A stretch of 64,000 nucleotides of DNA from HGM04593 sp045533955 (GCA_045533955.1 JAZSIU010000019.1:29077-93076), one strand, 5' to 3'; positions 51,525 to 61,235 are shown, counted from the first letter of the stretch. A program made the numbers and translations. The notes: generated from the letters alone by a model not told the origin.

Positions 51525-52931
51525 TTACTGCTCGGGTGCGAACATAGGGTCCCAAGCGGGGAGTTTTGTGGGCTTTTGCTTTAGTACGTCGAGTACCTTG
51601 GCGGGAGCGTATTTTTTATCTACCACAAGGCGGAACATATACTCGTCGAACCATTTGTCGGTCATAATGAGTGTGCCCTGAAAGCCCGAGCCTGCGCCCC
51701 AGCTGTTCTCGACCTGCCATTTAATGGGCTTTCCGTCCTTGTCGAGGTCAACGGCCTTGAGGGTCATTGCGTGCGACGAACCGCTGTCGAATGTCATTAC
51801 GCGCTCTTTCTTGTTCATTCCGAATGTGGTGCCCAAGAGTGTCTCGTAGTCGTAGTTGTTGAGGTCGAGCGTGCCGCGTTTGCTGTCGAGGTATTTGCCT
51901 ACGTCGCACGAGAAGTACATCATTGTGTTGTCTTTGATTGAGGCGATGGCCATTGCTTTAATCTCGTCGAGGGGCAGATTGACGTAGAGCCAATTGTGGC
52001 CGTCGTAGGCGTGGCGGTCGTACTCAATCTCGAAGCATTGCCAATAGGGGCGGGTGGGATCGTTCATCAGCATCACGTAGTTGTCGGTGAGGTTCCAGCC
52101 GATGAATTTCTCGTAGAAGCTCTTGGGGGTGTATAGCTGAGGCTCTTCGCGGTATTTGCCTTGTGCGTCCTTAGGGGCCCACATAAATTCTGTCGGGGGG
52201 ACGCCATAGACCTGTGCGAGCATCTTATATACTACTTTCAACTGCTCTTTTTTCATTTTCTGAAGCTCTTTGTCTTTGGCGCCGTTGTCGGATGCCTGAC
52301 GCAGACGCACGCCAAACTCGCGCAACTTGCGCTTTAGCAGATTGTTGAATGCGCCGGTGTTGTTGCTTGTGTAGCTCTCTTTCATCACGCCTTTGGGTAC
52401 AATGCCGTATTTTGTTACAAGGTCGGCAACGCCTGTGAATGTCCCGCCGTCGCTCAAGGGGTTTTTGAAGAGCCACTCGACGGTGCGGTCGTCGAAGGGC
52501 TTTTTGCGTGTGTCGATGATGCCTTGCAGGAAGAGGTTCGACTTTTCTAATTGGTCGTAGAAGAAGTTATATACCTGCGAGAATTCAAATGCTCCGAGCT
52601 CTTGCTCGGCAATCATTTTGGCGCGCATCACGTTCATTCCGGTAAAGAGCCAGCAACGACCCGATGACTCTTGGTCGCTGATGCCTTTTGAGGCTACGCT
52701 GTGGCTGAAGTAGGTGTCGAGCTCGCCAAGATTCTCTTGGTTCAATGCTAATGCATTGACGCTGTTGTTGAGCATTACATTCTGGAGTGCTTTTTCGGCG
52801 CCCTCGGGGCGGTAGCTCTCGGAGAATTCTTTGAGCATCTGTGCGTCGATGCCGCCGTTGTTTTGTGCGGTTGCGGCCATTGCAAAGAGCATTGTGGCTA
52901 CGCAGCTAATGGTTCTTAGGGTAAATTTCAT
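51525..52931 (-). CDS. Exported C1 cysteine aminopeptidase (PepC/bleomycin hydrolase type)
   Basis: 468 residues from ATG at 52931, which gives a signal peptide (LRTISCVATMLFAMAATAQ). Papain-like active site of the bleomycin-hydrolase branch: Cys 93 in ESSGRCWLFTGMNV, His in DSGSSHAMTLKAVD, Asn in QVENSWGAGSGF. The cytoplasmic PepC family member is usually not exported, so the signal peptide makes this the Bacteroidetes periplasmic form. Together with the M28 enzyme it would support peptide use. The open frame upstream of 52931 is not coding. Confidence 0.9.
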   Translation of the reverse strand: MKFTLRTISCVATMLFAMAATAQNNGGIDAQMLKEFSESYRPEGAEKALQNVMLNNSVNALALNQENLGELDTYFSHSVASKGISDQESSGRCWLFTGMNVMRAKMIAEQELGAFEFSQVYNFFYDQLEKSNLFLQGIIDTRKKPFDDRTVEWLFKNPLSDGGTFTGVADLVTKYGIVPKGVMKESYTSNNTGAFNNLLKRKLREFGVRLRQASDNGAKDKELQKMKKEQLKVVYKMLAQVYGVPPTEFMWAPKDAQGKYREEPQLYTPKSFYEKFIGWNLTDNYVMLMNDPTRPYWQCFEIEYDRHAYDGHNWLYVNLPLDEIKAMAIASIKDNTMMYFSCDVGKYLDSKRGTLDLNNYDYETLLGTTFGMNKKERVMTFDSGSSHAMTLKAVDLDKDGKPIKWQVENSWGAGSGFQGTLIMTDKWFDEYMFRLVVDKKYAPAKVLDVLKQKPTKLPAWDPMFAPEQ

Positions 52932-53158
52932 AATTATTCGTTTTTTTGTGTTTATCGTGTAGTGGATAATAGTCCGTATATTTGCGTTAAAGCGCCAATA
53001 TACACTGCGCTCGCTGTAAAAATATAAAGTAAACTTTATTTTCTTGCTCGCTTGTTTGTATATTTGCAACAAGGCAAATATACGGACTATTTATCAAAAA
53101 TGCAACGTGCTTTTTTGTTTCTTGTCTCTTTTATTGTGTGCGTACGCTTCTTAATCTC

Positions 53159-56100
53159 TTAATTTGTGCCGGCTTGTTGCATTTCGCTTATGAAGGCAAG
53201 GGCTGTCTCGACGCTTTTTACATTATCGACGCTGATACTCATACGGTGATTGTCGTTGTTTATGGCGCAGGGGAATTGTGTGCTTTTGACAAAGAAGAGT
53301 ATGCGGCCCATAGTCTCGCTCTGATAGAAGGCTGTATTGTTCTCATCAACAAAGAACAGCTTCATTCGCTTGCCTTTCAGGAAGATTTTCTCGATGCCCA
53401 TCTCTTGTGCCTTGCGTCTGAGGGTTACCATTCGGATAAGTTCCTCGCCCTCGGGCGGGATTTTTCCGAAGCGGTCTATCATACGGTTACGGAAGGCGGC
53501 AAGGTCGCGTTCGTTGGTTATTGAGTCGAGCTCGCGGTACAGCAGGATGCGCTCGTTGCTGTCGGGTACGTACAGGGGGCCGAAGAAGAGCTCAAGGTCG
53601 CTCTCGACTACGCAGTCGTCGGCATAGAGGCCGCCCGATTGCTCGTGCTCTTCGTGCAGAATGTCGGAAAATTCTTCGTTCTTGAGTTCGCGTACGGCCT
53701 CGGCAAGCACTTTTTGATAGGTCTCGTAGCCGAGGTCGGCGATGAAGCCGCTCTGTTCGGCGCCCAGAAGGTTGCCCGCGCCGCGTATGTCAAGGTCTTG
53801 CATTGCGATGTTCATTCCGCTGCCAAGTTCGTTGAAACTCTCGATGGCTTCGAGGCGGCGGCGAGCCTCGCTGTTTAGTGTCTCGCGCGGCGGGGTGAGC
53901 ATATAGCAGAAGGCTTTGCGCTGTCCGCGTCCCACACGTCCGCGCATTTGGTGAAGGTCGCTCAGTCCGAAACTCTGTGCTTGGTTTATGATAATTGTAT
54001 TTACGTTGGGAATGTCTATTCCATTCTCGACGATTGAGGTTGCGATGAGTATGTCGTAGTCGTGGTTGATGAAGTCGTAGAGCCTCTTTTCGAGTTCTTG
54101 CGGCTCCATCTGGCCGTGGCCGATGCAGACGCGGGCGTCGGGTACGTGGCGGTTGATGAGGCTCTGAAGCTCGTGCATATTGGATATGCGGTTGTTGATG
54201 AAAAAGACCTGTCCGCCGCGGCTGAGCTCGAAGTTTATGGCCTCTTTTATTACCTCGGCATCAAATGTCTGTATCTCGGTGTGTATGGGGTAGCGGTTGG
54301 GTGGCGGTGTTTGTATTATGGAGAGGTCGCGGGCGCCCATTATGGAGAATTGCAGGGTGCGGGGGATGGGGGTTGCGGTCATTGTCAGTGTATCGACGTT
54401 TACTTTCATCTGGCGCAGTTTCTCTTTTATGGCAACGCCGAATTTTTGCTCTTCGTCGATGATGAGCAGCCCTAAGTCTTTGAATTTTACATCCTTGCCC
54501 GTTAGTCGGTGGGTGCCGATGATAATGTCTATCTTGCCCTCGGCAAGCTCTTTTAGTACCTGCTTACTTTGTGCCGAGGAGCGGGCGCGGCTCAGATACT
54601 GCACGGTGCAGGGAAAGTCCTTCAGGCGCTCTTTGAATGTGAGATAATGCTGATAGGCGAGCACGGTGGTGGGCACAAGCACGGCTACCTGTTTGCTGTC
54701 GGTGGCGGCTTTAAAGGCGGCGCGTATGGCAACCTCGGTTTTTCCGAATCCTACGTCGCCGCAGACGAGGCGGTCCATAGGGCGTCGGCGCTCCATATCC
54801 CGTTTGACGTCGGCGGTGGCTTTATGCTGGTCGGGGGTGTCCTCGTACATAAAACCTGTTTCGAGCTCGGTTTGCAGATAGCTGTCGGGCGAGAAGGCAA
54901 AGCCCTCCTCCTTGTAGCGCTGCGAGTATAGCTTTATAAGGTCGCGGGCAATGTCTTTTATCTTCTTCTTGGTGCGCTCTTTCATACGCTCCCAAGCGCC
55001 TGTGCCCAGCTTGTTTATGACGGGGGGCTCGCCCTCGCGGCCGCGGTATTTCGATATTTTGTGCAGATTGTGTATGGAGACAAATACTACGTCGTCGTTT
55101 TTGTAGATGAGCTTGATGGCTTCTTGCATTGTCTCGCCGTTGGGGATGCGCACAAGGCCGCCGAATTTTCCTATTCCGTGGTCGATGTGCACAATGTAGT
55201 CGCCTGTCTTAAATTCTTTCAGTTCGCGCAGGGTGAGGGCTGCCTTGCCTTCTCGTGCGCGGTCGCTGCGCAGACGGTAGTTGTGGAAGCGCCCGAAGAG
55301 TTGATGGTCGGTGAAAAAGAGGGTGTGCAGTGTGTGGTCGATGAATCCTGCGTGTAGGGTGCGTCCGATGGCGGTGAAGCCGATGTTCTCTTTGCCTCGC
55401 TCGTCGAAGATTGTTTGCAGGCGCATCGCTTGGCGGCTGTCGTTGCTCAAGAAATGTATCTTGTAGCCCTTTTCAAGGTAATGGGCAAAGGTCTTTTCGA
55501 CAAGGTCGAAGTCTTTGTGAAAAGCAGGCTGGGGTGTTGTGTCGAATTTTACTTTTATTCCTTCCTCTATCTGCGAGGCGCGCAGCTCCCAATGACGCAC
55601 ACTCTTTAGATGTCCTTCGAGCTCGGCGGCCGACATCAGAGGCGGCATCTTGGGTTGCTCTTCTTGCGAGAGGCGGGCTTGCAGTGTGAAGCCTTCGCTG
55701 TGCAGTCGTGCGATGCTGCCCTTGACAAATTCAAGGTCTTTTGTTATTACGACGCTGTTTTTTGGTAGAAAATGTGTTATTGGCACGCTCTCTTCGCCGG
55801 TTATCTTGGGGACGATTGAGGCTTTGTCGGTGCGTTGCTTCGAGAGCTGTGTATCGACCTCGAATGTGCGTATGCTATCGACCTCTTTTCCGAAAAAGTC
55901 GATGCGGTAGGGTAGCTCCGAGGAGTAGGAGTAGATGTCGATGATGCTTCCGCGAACGGCAAACTCGCCCGGTTCATAGACGTAGGTGCACTCTCTGAAG
56001 CCCAGCGATGCGAGCTGCTTTTCAATTTCTTCGCGGGCTATCTTATCGCCGAGGGATATTGTAAGGGTCTTTTCTTGAAGCTCGCTTTGCGATGCGACCT

Positions 56101-56503
56101 TCTCGGCTATTGCGTCGGGGTGGGTTACAATGGTGAGGCCCTCGCCCCTACGGCGCCCTGTGAGGCGGCTCATTACCTCGGTGCGCAGGATGCGGTTGGC
56201 CTCGTCCTCGTGGCCGTATTTTATTGCGCGGCGAAAGGAGGAGGGGAAGAATAGTGTATTCTCATCGCCACACACTTGTGTAAGGTCGTGGTAAAGGTAG
56301 CCGGCCTCTTCGACGTCGTTCATCAGCAGCAGAAAGGTTTGTTCGGGCAGACGCTCGCGCAGGCCCGAGAGTACAAGTGCTGCCGAGCTGCCCGTAAGGC
56401 CGCCTATCAGCACTTTTTTCTTGCTGCCATCGTGGCACAACTCTTCGAGCGCCTCGACGCCGGGATGCACCGAATATATTTTTTGTAACTCTTTTGCTTC
56501 CAT
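53159..56503 (-). CDS. mfd: Transcription-repair coupling factor
   Basis: 1114 residues. UvrB-like N-terminal module (LIGGLTGSSAALVLSGL and FREC-type TYVYEPGEFAVRGSIIDIY), RNA polymerase-interaction domain (FKTGDYIVHIDHGIGKFGG), and a RecG-like motor: Walker A DVGFGKTEVAIRAAF, DEEQ box LLIIDEEQKFGV, TATPIPRTLQ, and QMRGRVGRGQRKAFCYM. Ends with the TRCF domain. Removes stalled RNA polymerase and recruits UvrA. The 86-bp gap to the C1 gene shows no clear terminator. Confidence 0.96.
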   Translation of the reverse strand: MEAKELQKIYSVHPGVEALEELCHDGSKKKVLIGGLTGSSAALVLSGLRERLPEQTFLLLMNDVEEAGYLYHDLTQVCGDENTLFFPSSFRRAIKYGHEDEANRILRTEVMSRLTGRRRGEGLTIVTHPDAIAEKVASQSELQEKTLTISLGDKIAREEIEKQLASLGFRECTYVYEPGEFAVRGSIIDIYSYSSELPYRIDFFGKEVDSIRTFEVDTQLSKQRTDKASIVPKITGEESVPITHFLPKNSVVITKDLEFVKGSIARLHSEGFTLQARLSQEEQPKMPPLMSAAELEGHLKSVRHWELRASQIEEGIKVKFDTTPQPAFHKDFDLVEKTFAHYLEKGYKIHFLSNDSRQAMRLQTIFDERGKENIGFTAIGRTLHAGFIDHTLHTLFFTDHQLFGRFHNYRLRSDRAREGKAALTLRELKEFKTGDYIVHIDHGIGKFGGLVRIPNGETMQEAIKLIYKNDDVVFVSIHNLHKISKYRGREGEPPVINKLGTGAWERMKERTKKKIKDIARDLIKLYSQRYKEEGFAFSPDSYLQTELETGFMYEDTPDQHKATADVKRDMERRRPMDRLVCGDVGFGKTEVAIRAAFKAATDSKQVAVLVPTTVLAYQHYLTFKERLKDFPCTVQYLSRARSSAQSKQVLKELAEGKIDIIIGTHRLTGKDVKFKDLGLLIIDEEQKFGVAIKEKLRQMKVNVDTLTMTATPIPRTLQFSIMGARDLSIIQTPPPNRYPIHTEIQTFDAEVIKEAINFELSRGGQVFFINNRISNMHELQSLINRHVPDARVCIGHGQMEPQELEKRLYDFINHDYDILIATSIVENGIDIPNVNTIIINQAQSFGLSDLHQMRGRVGRGQRKAFCYMLTPPRETLNSEARRRLEAIESFNELGSGMNIAMQDLDIRGAGNLLGAEQSGFIADLGYETYQKVLAEAVRELKNEEFSDILHEEHEQSGGLYADDCVVESDLELFFGPLYVPDSNERILLYRELDSITNERDLAAFRNRMIDRFGKIPPEGEELIRMVTLRRKAQEMGIEKIFLKGKRMKLFFVDENNTAFYQSETMGRILFFVKSTQFPCAINNDNHRMSISVDNVKSVETALAFISEMQQAGTN

Positions 56504-56703
56504 CTGTGCGAGCTATACTTTTTTTGTGTTACTCCTTGAAGTTTACCGCAAAAGTAGTAAAAAAAGATGCTTCGGCCGACGATATTCGGGCTCTTTAGGT
56601 TAATTTTATATAATAAAATTCCTCTTTTTGCGTATTTTTTGCTTCTCATAGAGTAAAATGCACTCTTTTTTCTGTATCTTCGCCGAATGAATATGTATAA
56701 ATT

Positions 56704-57459
56704 ATGGCAAAGAGCGACAGCGTAATTATTATACCTACATACAACGAGAAGGAGAATATCGAAAAGATGATTCGTGTGCTTATGGCGCTCGAGCACTCTT
56801 TTGATGTACTTGTGGTTGATGATGGTTCGCCCGACGGTACGGCGGCGATAGTAAGGGGGCTTATGAGTGAGTTTGATGGTAGGGTCTTTATCATCGAGCG
56901 CTCGGGGAAATTGGGCCTCGGAACGGCCTATATTACGGGTTTTAAATGGGCTTTGCAGCAGGGCTACGAGTATATCTTCGAGATGGATGCCGATTTTTCG
57001 CATAATCCCGACGATGTACCCTTACTCTATAATGCCTGTGCGCAGGATGGATACGACCTTTCGGTGGGCAGCCGCTACGTTACGGGCGTTAATGTGGTCA
57101 ATTGGCCTATGGGGCGTGTGCTTATGTCCTATTTTGCGTCGAAATATGTGCGCTTTATAACGGGACTGCCCGTTTACGATACGACGGCGGGCTTTAACTG
57201 CTATCGTCGCAGGGTGCTCGAGACCATCGACCTCGACTCTATCCGCTTCAAGGGGTACGCTTTTCAGATTGAGATGAAATTTACCACCCATAAATGTGGG
57301 TTCAAGATTAAGGAGGTGCCTGTGATTTTTGTGAATCGTGTGCTGGGTGTCTCGAAAATGAGCGGAGGCATATTCAGCGAGGCGCTCTTTGGTGTGATTA
57401 AACTAAAATGGGGTAGTTTCTTCAAGAAATATCCCCGTTGGAATGGTGCGAAAAATTGA
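56704..57459 (+). CDS. Polyprenol-phosphate glycosyltransferase (Dpm1-like GT2)
   Basis: 251 residues. GT-A motifs: SVIIIPTYNEKENIEK, VVDDGSPDGT and FEMDADFSHNPDD (DxD region), then SVGSRYVTG. No C-terminal membrane helices, so it is the single-domain form that makes polyprenyl-phosphate mannose or glucose on the cytoplasmic side. It could supply donors for the GT-C enzymes at 0.7-7 kb. A TATCTTCG box at 56675-56682, 22 bp before the ATG, is a likely promoter element. Sugar not determined. Confidence 0.9.
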   Translation: MAKSDSVIIIPTYNEKENIEKMIRVLMALEHSFDVLVVDDGSPDGTAAIVRGLMSEFDGRVFIIERSGKLGLGTAYITGFKWALQQGYEYIFEMDADFSHNPDDVPLLYNACAQDGYDLSVGSRYVTGVNVVNWPMGRVLMSYFASKYVRFITGLPVYDTTAGFNCYRRRVLETIDLDSIRFKGYAFQIEMKFTTHKCGFKIKEVPVIFVNRVLGVSKMSGGIFSEALFGVIKLKWGSFFKKYPRWNGAKN

Positions 57460-57465
57460 AAAAAG

Positions 57466-58011
57466 ATGACTACCGATACAAATAAACAATTTGAGAGCGT
57501 GCTTGCTGTGTGCCGCGAGCTTTTCGGGAAGAAACTCTACGACTATGGAGCATCGTGGCGCATTATGCGTCCCTGCTCGCTAACCGACCAGATTTTTATA
57601 AAGGCCAAGCGCATACGCACCCTTGAGACGGGTGCCGAGAATTTGGTGGGCGAGGATATTAACAGCGAGCTCATAGGCATTGTGAACTACGGAATAATTG
57701 CTCTTGTGCAATTGCAGCTGGGATACGCCGATGATTGCGATATTACGCCCCGGAGGGCTATGGAACTTTACGACGAGAAGGCTGCCCTGACGCTGGAGCT
57801 TATGAAGCGTAAGAATCACGACTACAACGAGGCGTGGCGCGGAATGCGTACAACCTCGTACACCGACCTTATCCTCACAAAAATATGGCGTACAAAGCAA
57901 ATTGAGGAGCTGGAGGGTGCTACAAAGGTATCCGAGGGGGTTGATGCCAACTATATGGATATGATAAATTATGCTGTCTTTGCGCTTATAAAGAATGGCG
58001 TTGCTGGGTAA
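57466..58011 (+). CDS. DUF1599 tandem-domain protein
   Basis: 181 residues made of two similar halves. Each has a KxxDYG/KxHDYN-type motif (KLYDYGASWRIMRPCSLTDQIFIKAKRI in the first and KNHDYNEAWRGMRTTSYTDLILTKI in the second) followed by a helix ending in NYGIIAL or NYAVFAL. This is DUF1599, also called nucleotide modification-associated domain 1, of unknown activity. It follows the glycosyltransferase by 6 bp and overlaps the next gene by 17 bp. Confidence 0.9.
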   Translation: MTTDTNKQFESVLAVCRELFGKKLYDYGASWRIMRPCSLTDQIFIKAKRIRTLETGAENLVGEDINSELIGIVNYGIIALVQLQLGYADDCDITPRRAMELYDEKAALTLELMKRKNHDYNEAWRGMRTTSYTDLILTKIWRTKQIEELEGATKVSEGVDANYMDMINYAVFALIKNGVAG

Positions 58012-59335
58012 GAAAAGGGCGTTTACGGCGCTGCTGGTCAACCTCTCGCGTTTGTTGTTGGCGGCGGTGCTTGTGGTCTCGGGCTTTGTTAAGGCTGTTG
58101 ACCCGGTGGGGCTGTCCTATAAGATGGGCGAGTATGCGGGGGCTTTCGGGCTGCTCGGCATTGACGAGGGGTGGTTGCTCTTTGGGGCGACGATGCTATC
58201 GGCCGCCGAGTTTCTTTTGGGCGTATTTTTGCTTATGGGTGTATATAACAGGGTGGTTACATCGACGGTGTTTCTCTTCTTCCTGTTTTTTACTCCTTTT
58301 ACGCTGATATTGGCTCTTTGGAATCCTGTGCGCGACTGTGGCTGTTTCGGTGATGCGTTGGTGTTGTCGAATTGGGCGACTTTTGGCAAGAATGTCGTGC
58401 TGCTCATTTGCGCAACGCTCTGTTGTTTCAAGCGCCGTCTGTTCATTCGCAAAATGAGCCTTGTGAACCGTTGGATGGTTCCCGCCTTTGCCGTGTGCTA
58501 CATTGCCTTGCTCGAGGGGGCGAGCCTTACGCATCTGCCGGTGATTGACTTTAGGCCGTTTGCCGTGGGGAGTAATCTGCGCGAGGCGGTCGAGGATGTC
58601 CCGGCTGTGCAAAAAACGATATATAAATTCGAGAAGGCGGGGCAGGTGATGGAGTTTGACGAGTTTACCTATCCCGACAGCACGTGGAATTATCTGGGCA
58701 GTCGCAGCGAGACTATTGAGCTTGGCAGGCCCGCGCGTGTGCTCGATTTTGCCTTTTTGGATGCCGAGGGCGAGGATTATGCCCCCGAGATTCTTGCCGA
58801 TACGGGTTACGTGTGTGTGCTGGTGCTCAGCCGCCTCGAGACGGCCGACGAGAGCAGGGTGGATAAGATAAACGACCTATACGACTATTGCAGCGAGCGG
58901 GGCGTACCCTTCTACGCGGCAACGTCGTCGGATGAGGAGGTCGCGGAGCTGTGGGGCAAACGCACCGGAGGCGAGTATCCTCTTTTGTGGGCCGACGAGA
59001 TAATGCTTAAGACCATTGTGCGCTCCAACCCCGGACTGCTGCTCTTAAAAGACGGTCTTGTGGCCGGAAAATGGAACGTAGCCGACCTGCCTCCGGTGGA
59101 GCGCATCGAGCAGTCGCCCACCAAAATGCCCGACAGTGTGCGCAGCGTATATACCTACATTCGCGGGTGGAGGCTGTGGATTATGCTGTTTGCAGTGCCG
59201 CTGACGGCGATTATGTTCATTGATATGCTCACGGCCGCGGTGCGCAGTCTGCTTGTCTTTTTGCGACTGCGCAAAGACCGCAACAAGGGTAAAGAGACAG
59301 AAACTATTGATATAAACAACAATACAAACCTTTAA
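57995..59335 (+). CDS. BT_3928-like DoxX-family membrane protein
   Basis: 446 residues from ATG at 57995. The N-terminal 150 residues are a DoxX-like four-helix membrane domain (LSRLLLAAVLVVSGFVKAVDPVG). The middle is soluble, with a thioredoxin-like fold and DTGYVCVLVLSRLE but no CxxC there, and one more membrane helix (LWIMLFAVPLTAIMFIDML) near the end. Matches the Bacteroidetes family named after BT_3928. Near the membrane there is CGCFGD after a helix, a Cys pair of the kind used in quinone-linked redox partners. Function unknown. Followed by tpiA after 13 bp. Confidence 0.82.
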   Translation: MALLGKKRAFTALLVNLSRLLLAAVLVVSGFVKAVDPVGLSYKMGEYAGAFGLLGIDEGWLLFGATMLSAAEFLLGVFLLMGVYNRVVTSTVFLFFLFFTPFTLILALWNPVRDCGCFGDALVLSNWATFGKNVVLLICATLCCFKRRLFIRKMSLVNRWMVPAFAVCYIALLEGASLTHLPVIDFRPFAVGSNLREAVEDVPAVQKTIYKFEKAGQVMEFDEFTYPDSTWNYLGSRSETIELGRPARVLDFAFLDAEGEDYAPEILADTGYVCVLVLSRLETADESRVDKINDLYDYCSERGVPFYAATSSDEEVAELWGKRTGGEYPLLWADEIMLKTIVRSNPGLLLLKDGLVAGKWNVADLPPVERIEQSPTKMPDSVRSVYTYIRGWRLWIMLFAVPLTAIMFIDMLTAAVRSLLVFLRLRKDRNKGKETETIDINNNTNL

Positions 59336-59348
59336 AAAAGAAAAAGTT

Positions 59349-60110
59349 ATGAGAAAGAAAATTGTAGCAGGTAACTGGAAAATGAACCTGAATCTTCAGG
59401 AGGGTGTTGCTCTTGCAAAGGAGCTTAACGAGGCTCTTACAGCCGACAAGCCCAATTGCGACGTTGTAATTTGCACTCCTTTCATTCATCTTGCATCGGT
59501 TGTTCCCGCCGTTGACGCCTCTATCATTGGCGTTGGTGCCGAGAACTGCGCCGACAAGGTATCGGGTGCGTACACCGGCGAGGTATCGGCCTCTATGGTT
59601 GCATCGACAGGTGCTCAGTATGTAATTCTTGGCCACTCTGAGCGTCGCGCTTACTATGGCGAGACCGAGGCTGTCCTCAAAGAGAAGGTGCAGCTTGCTC
59701 TTGCCAACGGCCTTACTCCCATCTTCTGCATCGGCGAGGTGCTCGAGGAGCGTCAGCAGGGTGTACAGAACGAGGTAGTTTACAAGCAGCTCGCAGGCTC
59801 GCTCTACGACCTCTCGGCCGAGGACTTCTCGAAGATTATTCTCGCTTACGAGCCTGTATGGGCCATCGGTACAGGTCTGACAGCTACTCCCGAGCAGGCA
59901 CAGGAGATTCACGCTTACATCCGCTCGACAATTGCCGAGAAATATGGCAACGAGGTAGCCGAGAATACTCCCATCCTCTACGGTGGAAGCTGCAAGGCAA
60001 GCAACGCCAAGGAGCTCTTCGCTAATCCCGATGTTGACGGTGGTCTCATTGGTGGCGCATCGCTCAAGGCTGCCGACTTTAAGGGTATCATCGACGCTTG
60101 GAAAGAATGA
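59349..60110 (+). CDS. tpiA: Triosephosphate isomerase
   Basis: 253 residues, standard TIM barrel. K11 (GNWKMN), H96 (ILGHSERR), E168 (LAYEPVWAIGTG) form the active site, and LYGGSCKASN holds the phosphate loop. Interconverts dihydroxyacetone phosphate and glyceraldehyde 3-phosphate in glycolysis. Codon use is visibly more biased than in its neighbours, as expected of a highly expressed gene. The stop overlaps the next start as ATGA. Confidence 0.98.
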   Translation: MRKKIVAGNWKMNLNLQEGVALAKELNEALTADKPNCDVVICTPFIHLASVVPAVDASIIGVGAENCADKVSGAYTGEVSASMVASTGAQYVILGHSERRAYYGETEAVLKEKVQLALANGLTPIFCIGEVLEERQQGVQNEVVYKQLAGSLYDLSAEDFSKIILAYEPVWAIGTGLTATPEQAQEIHAYIRSTIAEKYGNEVAENTPILYGGSCKASNAKELFANPDVDGGLIGGASLKAADFKGIIDAWKE

Positions 60111-60553
60111 GAAGAACCTTATCAATAATGATACTTATACTCTGTGCCCTTTCTCTGAGGGCACAGAGTAATATTGTCAACGAGCTTCAGCGCGACGTTC
60201 AGGGACAGGGCACTGTGCGCATTGTGCAGCCGCAGAAACTGCTTAATCTGATGGGGTCGATGGCGCTGCGCACCGATGGTAAGCCTGCGCAGGTTGAGGG
60301 CTATCGTGTGATGGTTTATTCGGGTAATAACTCGCAGACGGCCCGTGAAGAGGCCAATAAGATGGCCAAATATATGAGGGATAATTTTCCCGGTGCCGAG
60401 GTTTATGTGGTCTTTGAGTCGCCCATACGCTTGTGTCTGTATGGCGATTATCGCACGCGCGAAGAGGCCGAAGCGGTTATGTACCGTCTGAAGGCTACTA
60501 AGAAATTCCGTGAGATTTCTGTTAGGAAGGGTATTATAAATTTGCCTTATTAG
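60107..60553 (+). CDS. Exported SPOR-domain protein
   Basis: 148 residues from ATG at 60107, coupled to tpiA. Signal peptide (LSIMILILCALSLRAQ). The C-terminal 75 residues form a SPOR domain (EGYRVMVYSGNNSQTAREEANKMA, then YVVFESPIRLCLYGDYRTREEAEAVMYRLK), which binds denuded septal peptidoglycan. Probably a periplasmic protein at the division site. The tight coupling to tpiA is common in Bacteroidales. Its signal-peptide codons form a strong hairpin (60140-60168). Confidence 0.88.
   Translation: MRRTLSIMILILCALSLRAQSNIVNELQRDVQGQGTVRIVQPQKLLNLMGSMALRTDGKPAQVEGYRVMVYSGNNSQTAREEANKMAKYMRDNFPGAEVYVVFESPIRLCLYGDYRTREEAEAVMYRLKATKKFREISVRKGIINLPY
60140..60168 (+). other. Intragenic 11-bp hairpin just after tpiA
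   Basis: CTCTGTGCCCT and AGGGCACAGAG form a perfect 11-bp stem with a 7-nt loop, 30 bp after the tpiA stop and inside the signal-peptide codons of the SPOR gene. No T-run follows. It may protect the tpiA mRNA end or lower SPOR expression. Confidence 0.5.
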
Positions 60554-60573
60554 TATAAATAGGTATTGTTACT

Positions 60574-61149
60574 ATGGATGAGAATAGAGACAAGGTTATT
60601 CAGGGCCTTATGGAGTGTTGCAGTAATATGCTCGGGCTCATTGGTGAGGATACGCAGCGCGAGGGGCTTATAAAGACCCCCGAGCGTGTGGCGCGTGCTC
60701 TGCTCGACACAACGGCAGGGTACAACGAGGACCCGCACGCCATTTTGCGCGGAGCAATGTTCAAGGAGGATTACAGCCAGATGGTTATTGTAAAGGATAT
60801 TGACTTCTATTCTCTGTGCGAGCATCATATTCTGCCCTTCTTTGGCAAGGTACACGTGGCCTATATTCCCAACGGATATATTACGGGCCTTAGTAAGATT
60901 GCGCGTGTGGTGGATGTCTTTGCGCGACGTTTGCAGGTGCAGGAGCGTCTGACGCTGCAAATTAAGGAGTGCATTCAGGAGACGCTTAATCCGCTTGGGG
61001 TGATGGTAGTTGTCGAGGCGCAGCATCTGTGTATGCAGATGAGGGGCATCAAGAAACAGAATTCGGTAACTACAACCTCGGATTTTTGCGGTGCGTTCGA
61101 CCGGGCAAAGACGCGCGAGGAGTTTATGAATCTGATACGTGGCAGATAG
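60574..61149 (+). CDS. folE: GTP cyclohydrolase I
   Basis: 191 residues. Zinc ligands C82 and H85 (SLCEHHILPFFGK) and C153 (AQHLCMQMRG); GYITGLSKIARVVDVFARR is the family signature. Makes 7,8-dihydroneopterin triphosphate, the entry to tetrahydrofolate or queuosine-type pathways. Follows the SPOR gene by 20 bp and ends the operon GT2-DUF1599-DoxX-tpiA-SPOR-folE at a hairpin. Confidence 0.96.
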   Translation: MDENRDKVIQGLMECCSNMLGLIGEDTQREGLIKTPERVARALLDTTAGYNEDPHAILRGAMFKEDYSQMVIVKDIDFYSLCEHHILPFFGKVHVAYIPNGYITGLSKIARVVDVFARRLQVQERLTLQIKECIQETLNPLGVMVVVEAQHLCMQMRGIKKQNSVTTTSDFCGAFDRAKTREEFMNLIRGR

Positions 61150-61174
61150 CGCGCGGGTGTTTATATTAAGTAAG

Positions 61175-61213
61175 GCAGGCTGTTCTCTTATGGCGGGATA
61201 GCTTGCTTTTTTG
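61175..61213 (+). terminator. folE terminator
   Basis: GCAGGCT pairs with AGCTTGC (one G-U) around an 18-nt loop and is followed by TTTTTTG. Nested in a wider GC-rich pairing (GCGCGCGGG / CCCGACGCGC). Confidence 0.55.
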
Positions 61214-61235
61214 TTTGCCCGACGCGCGCCGTTTG

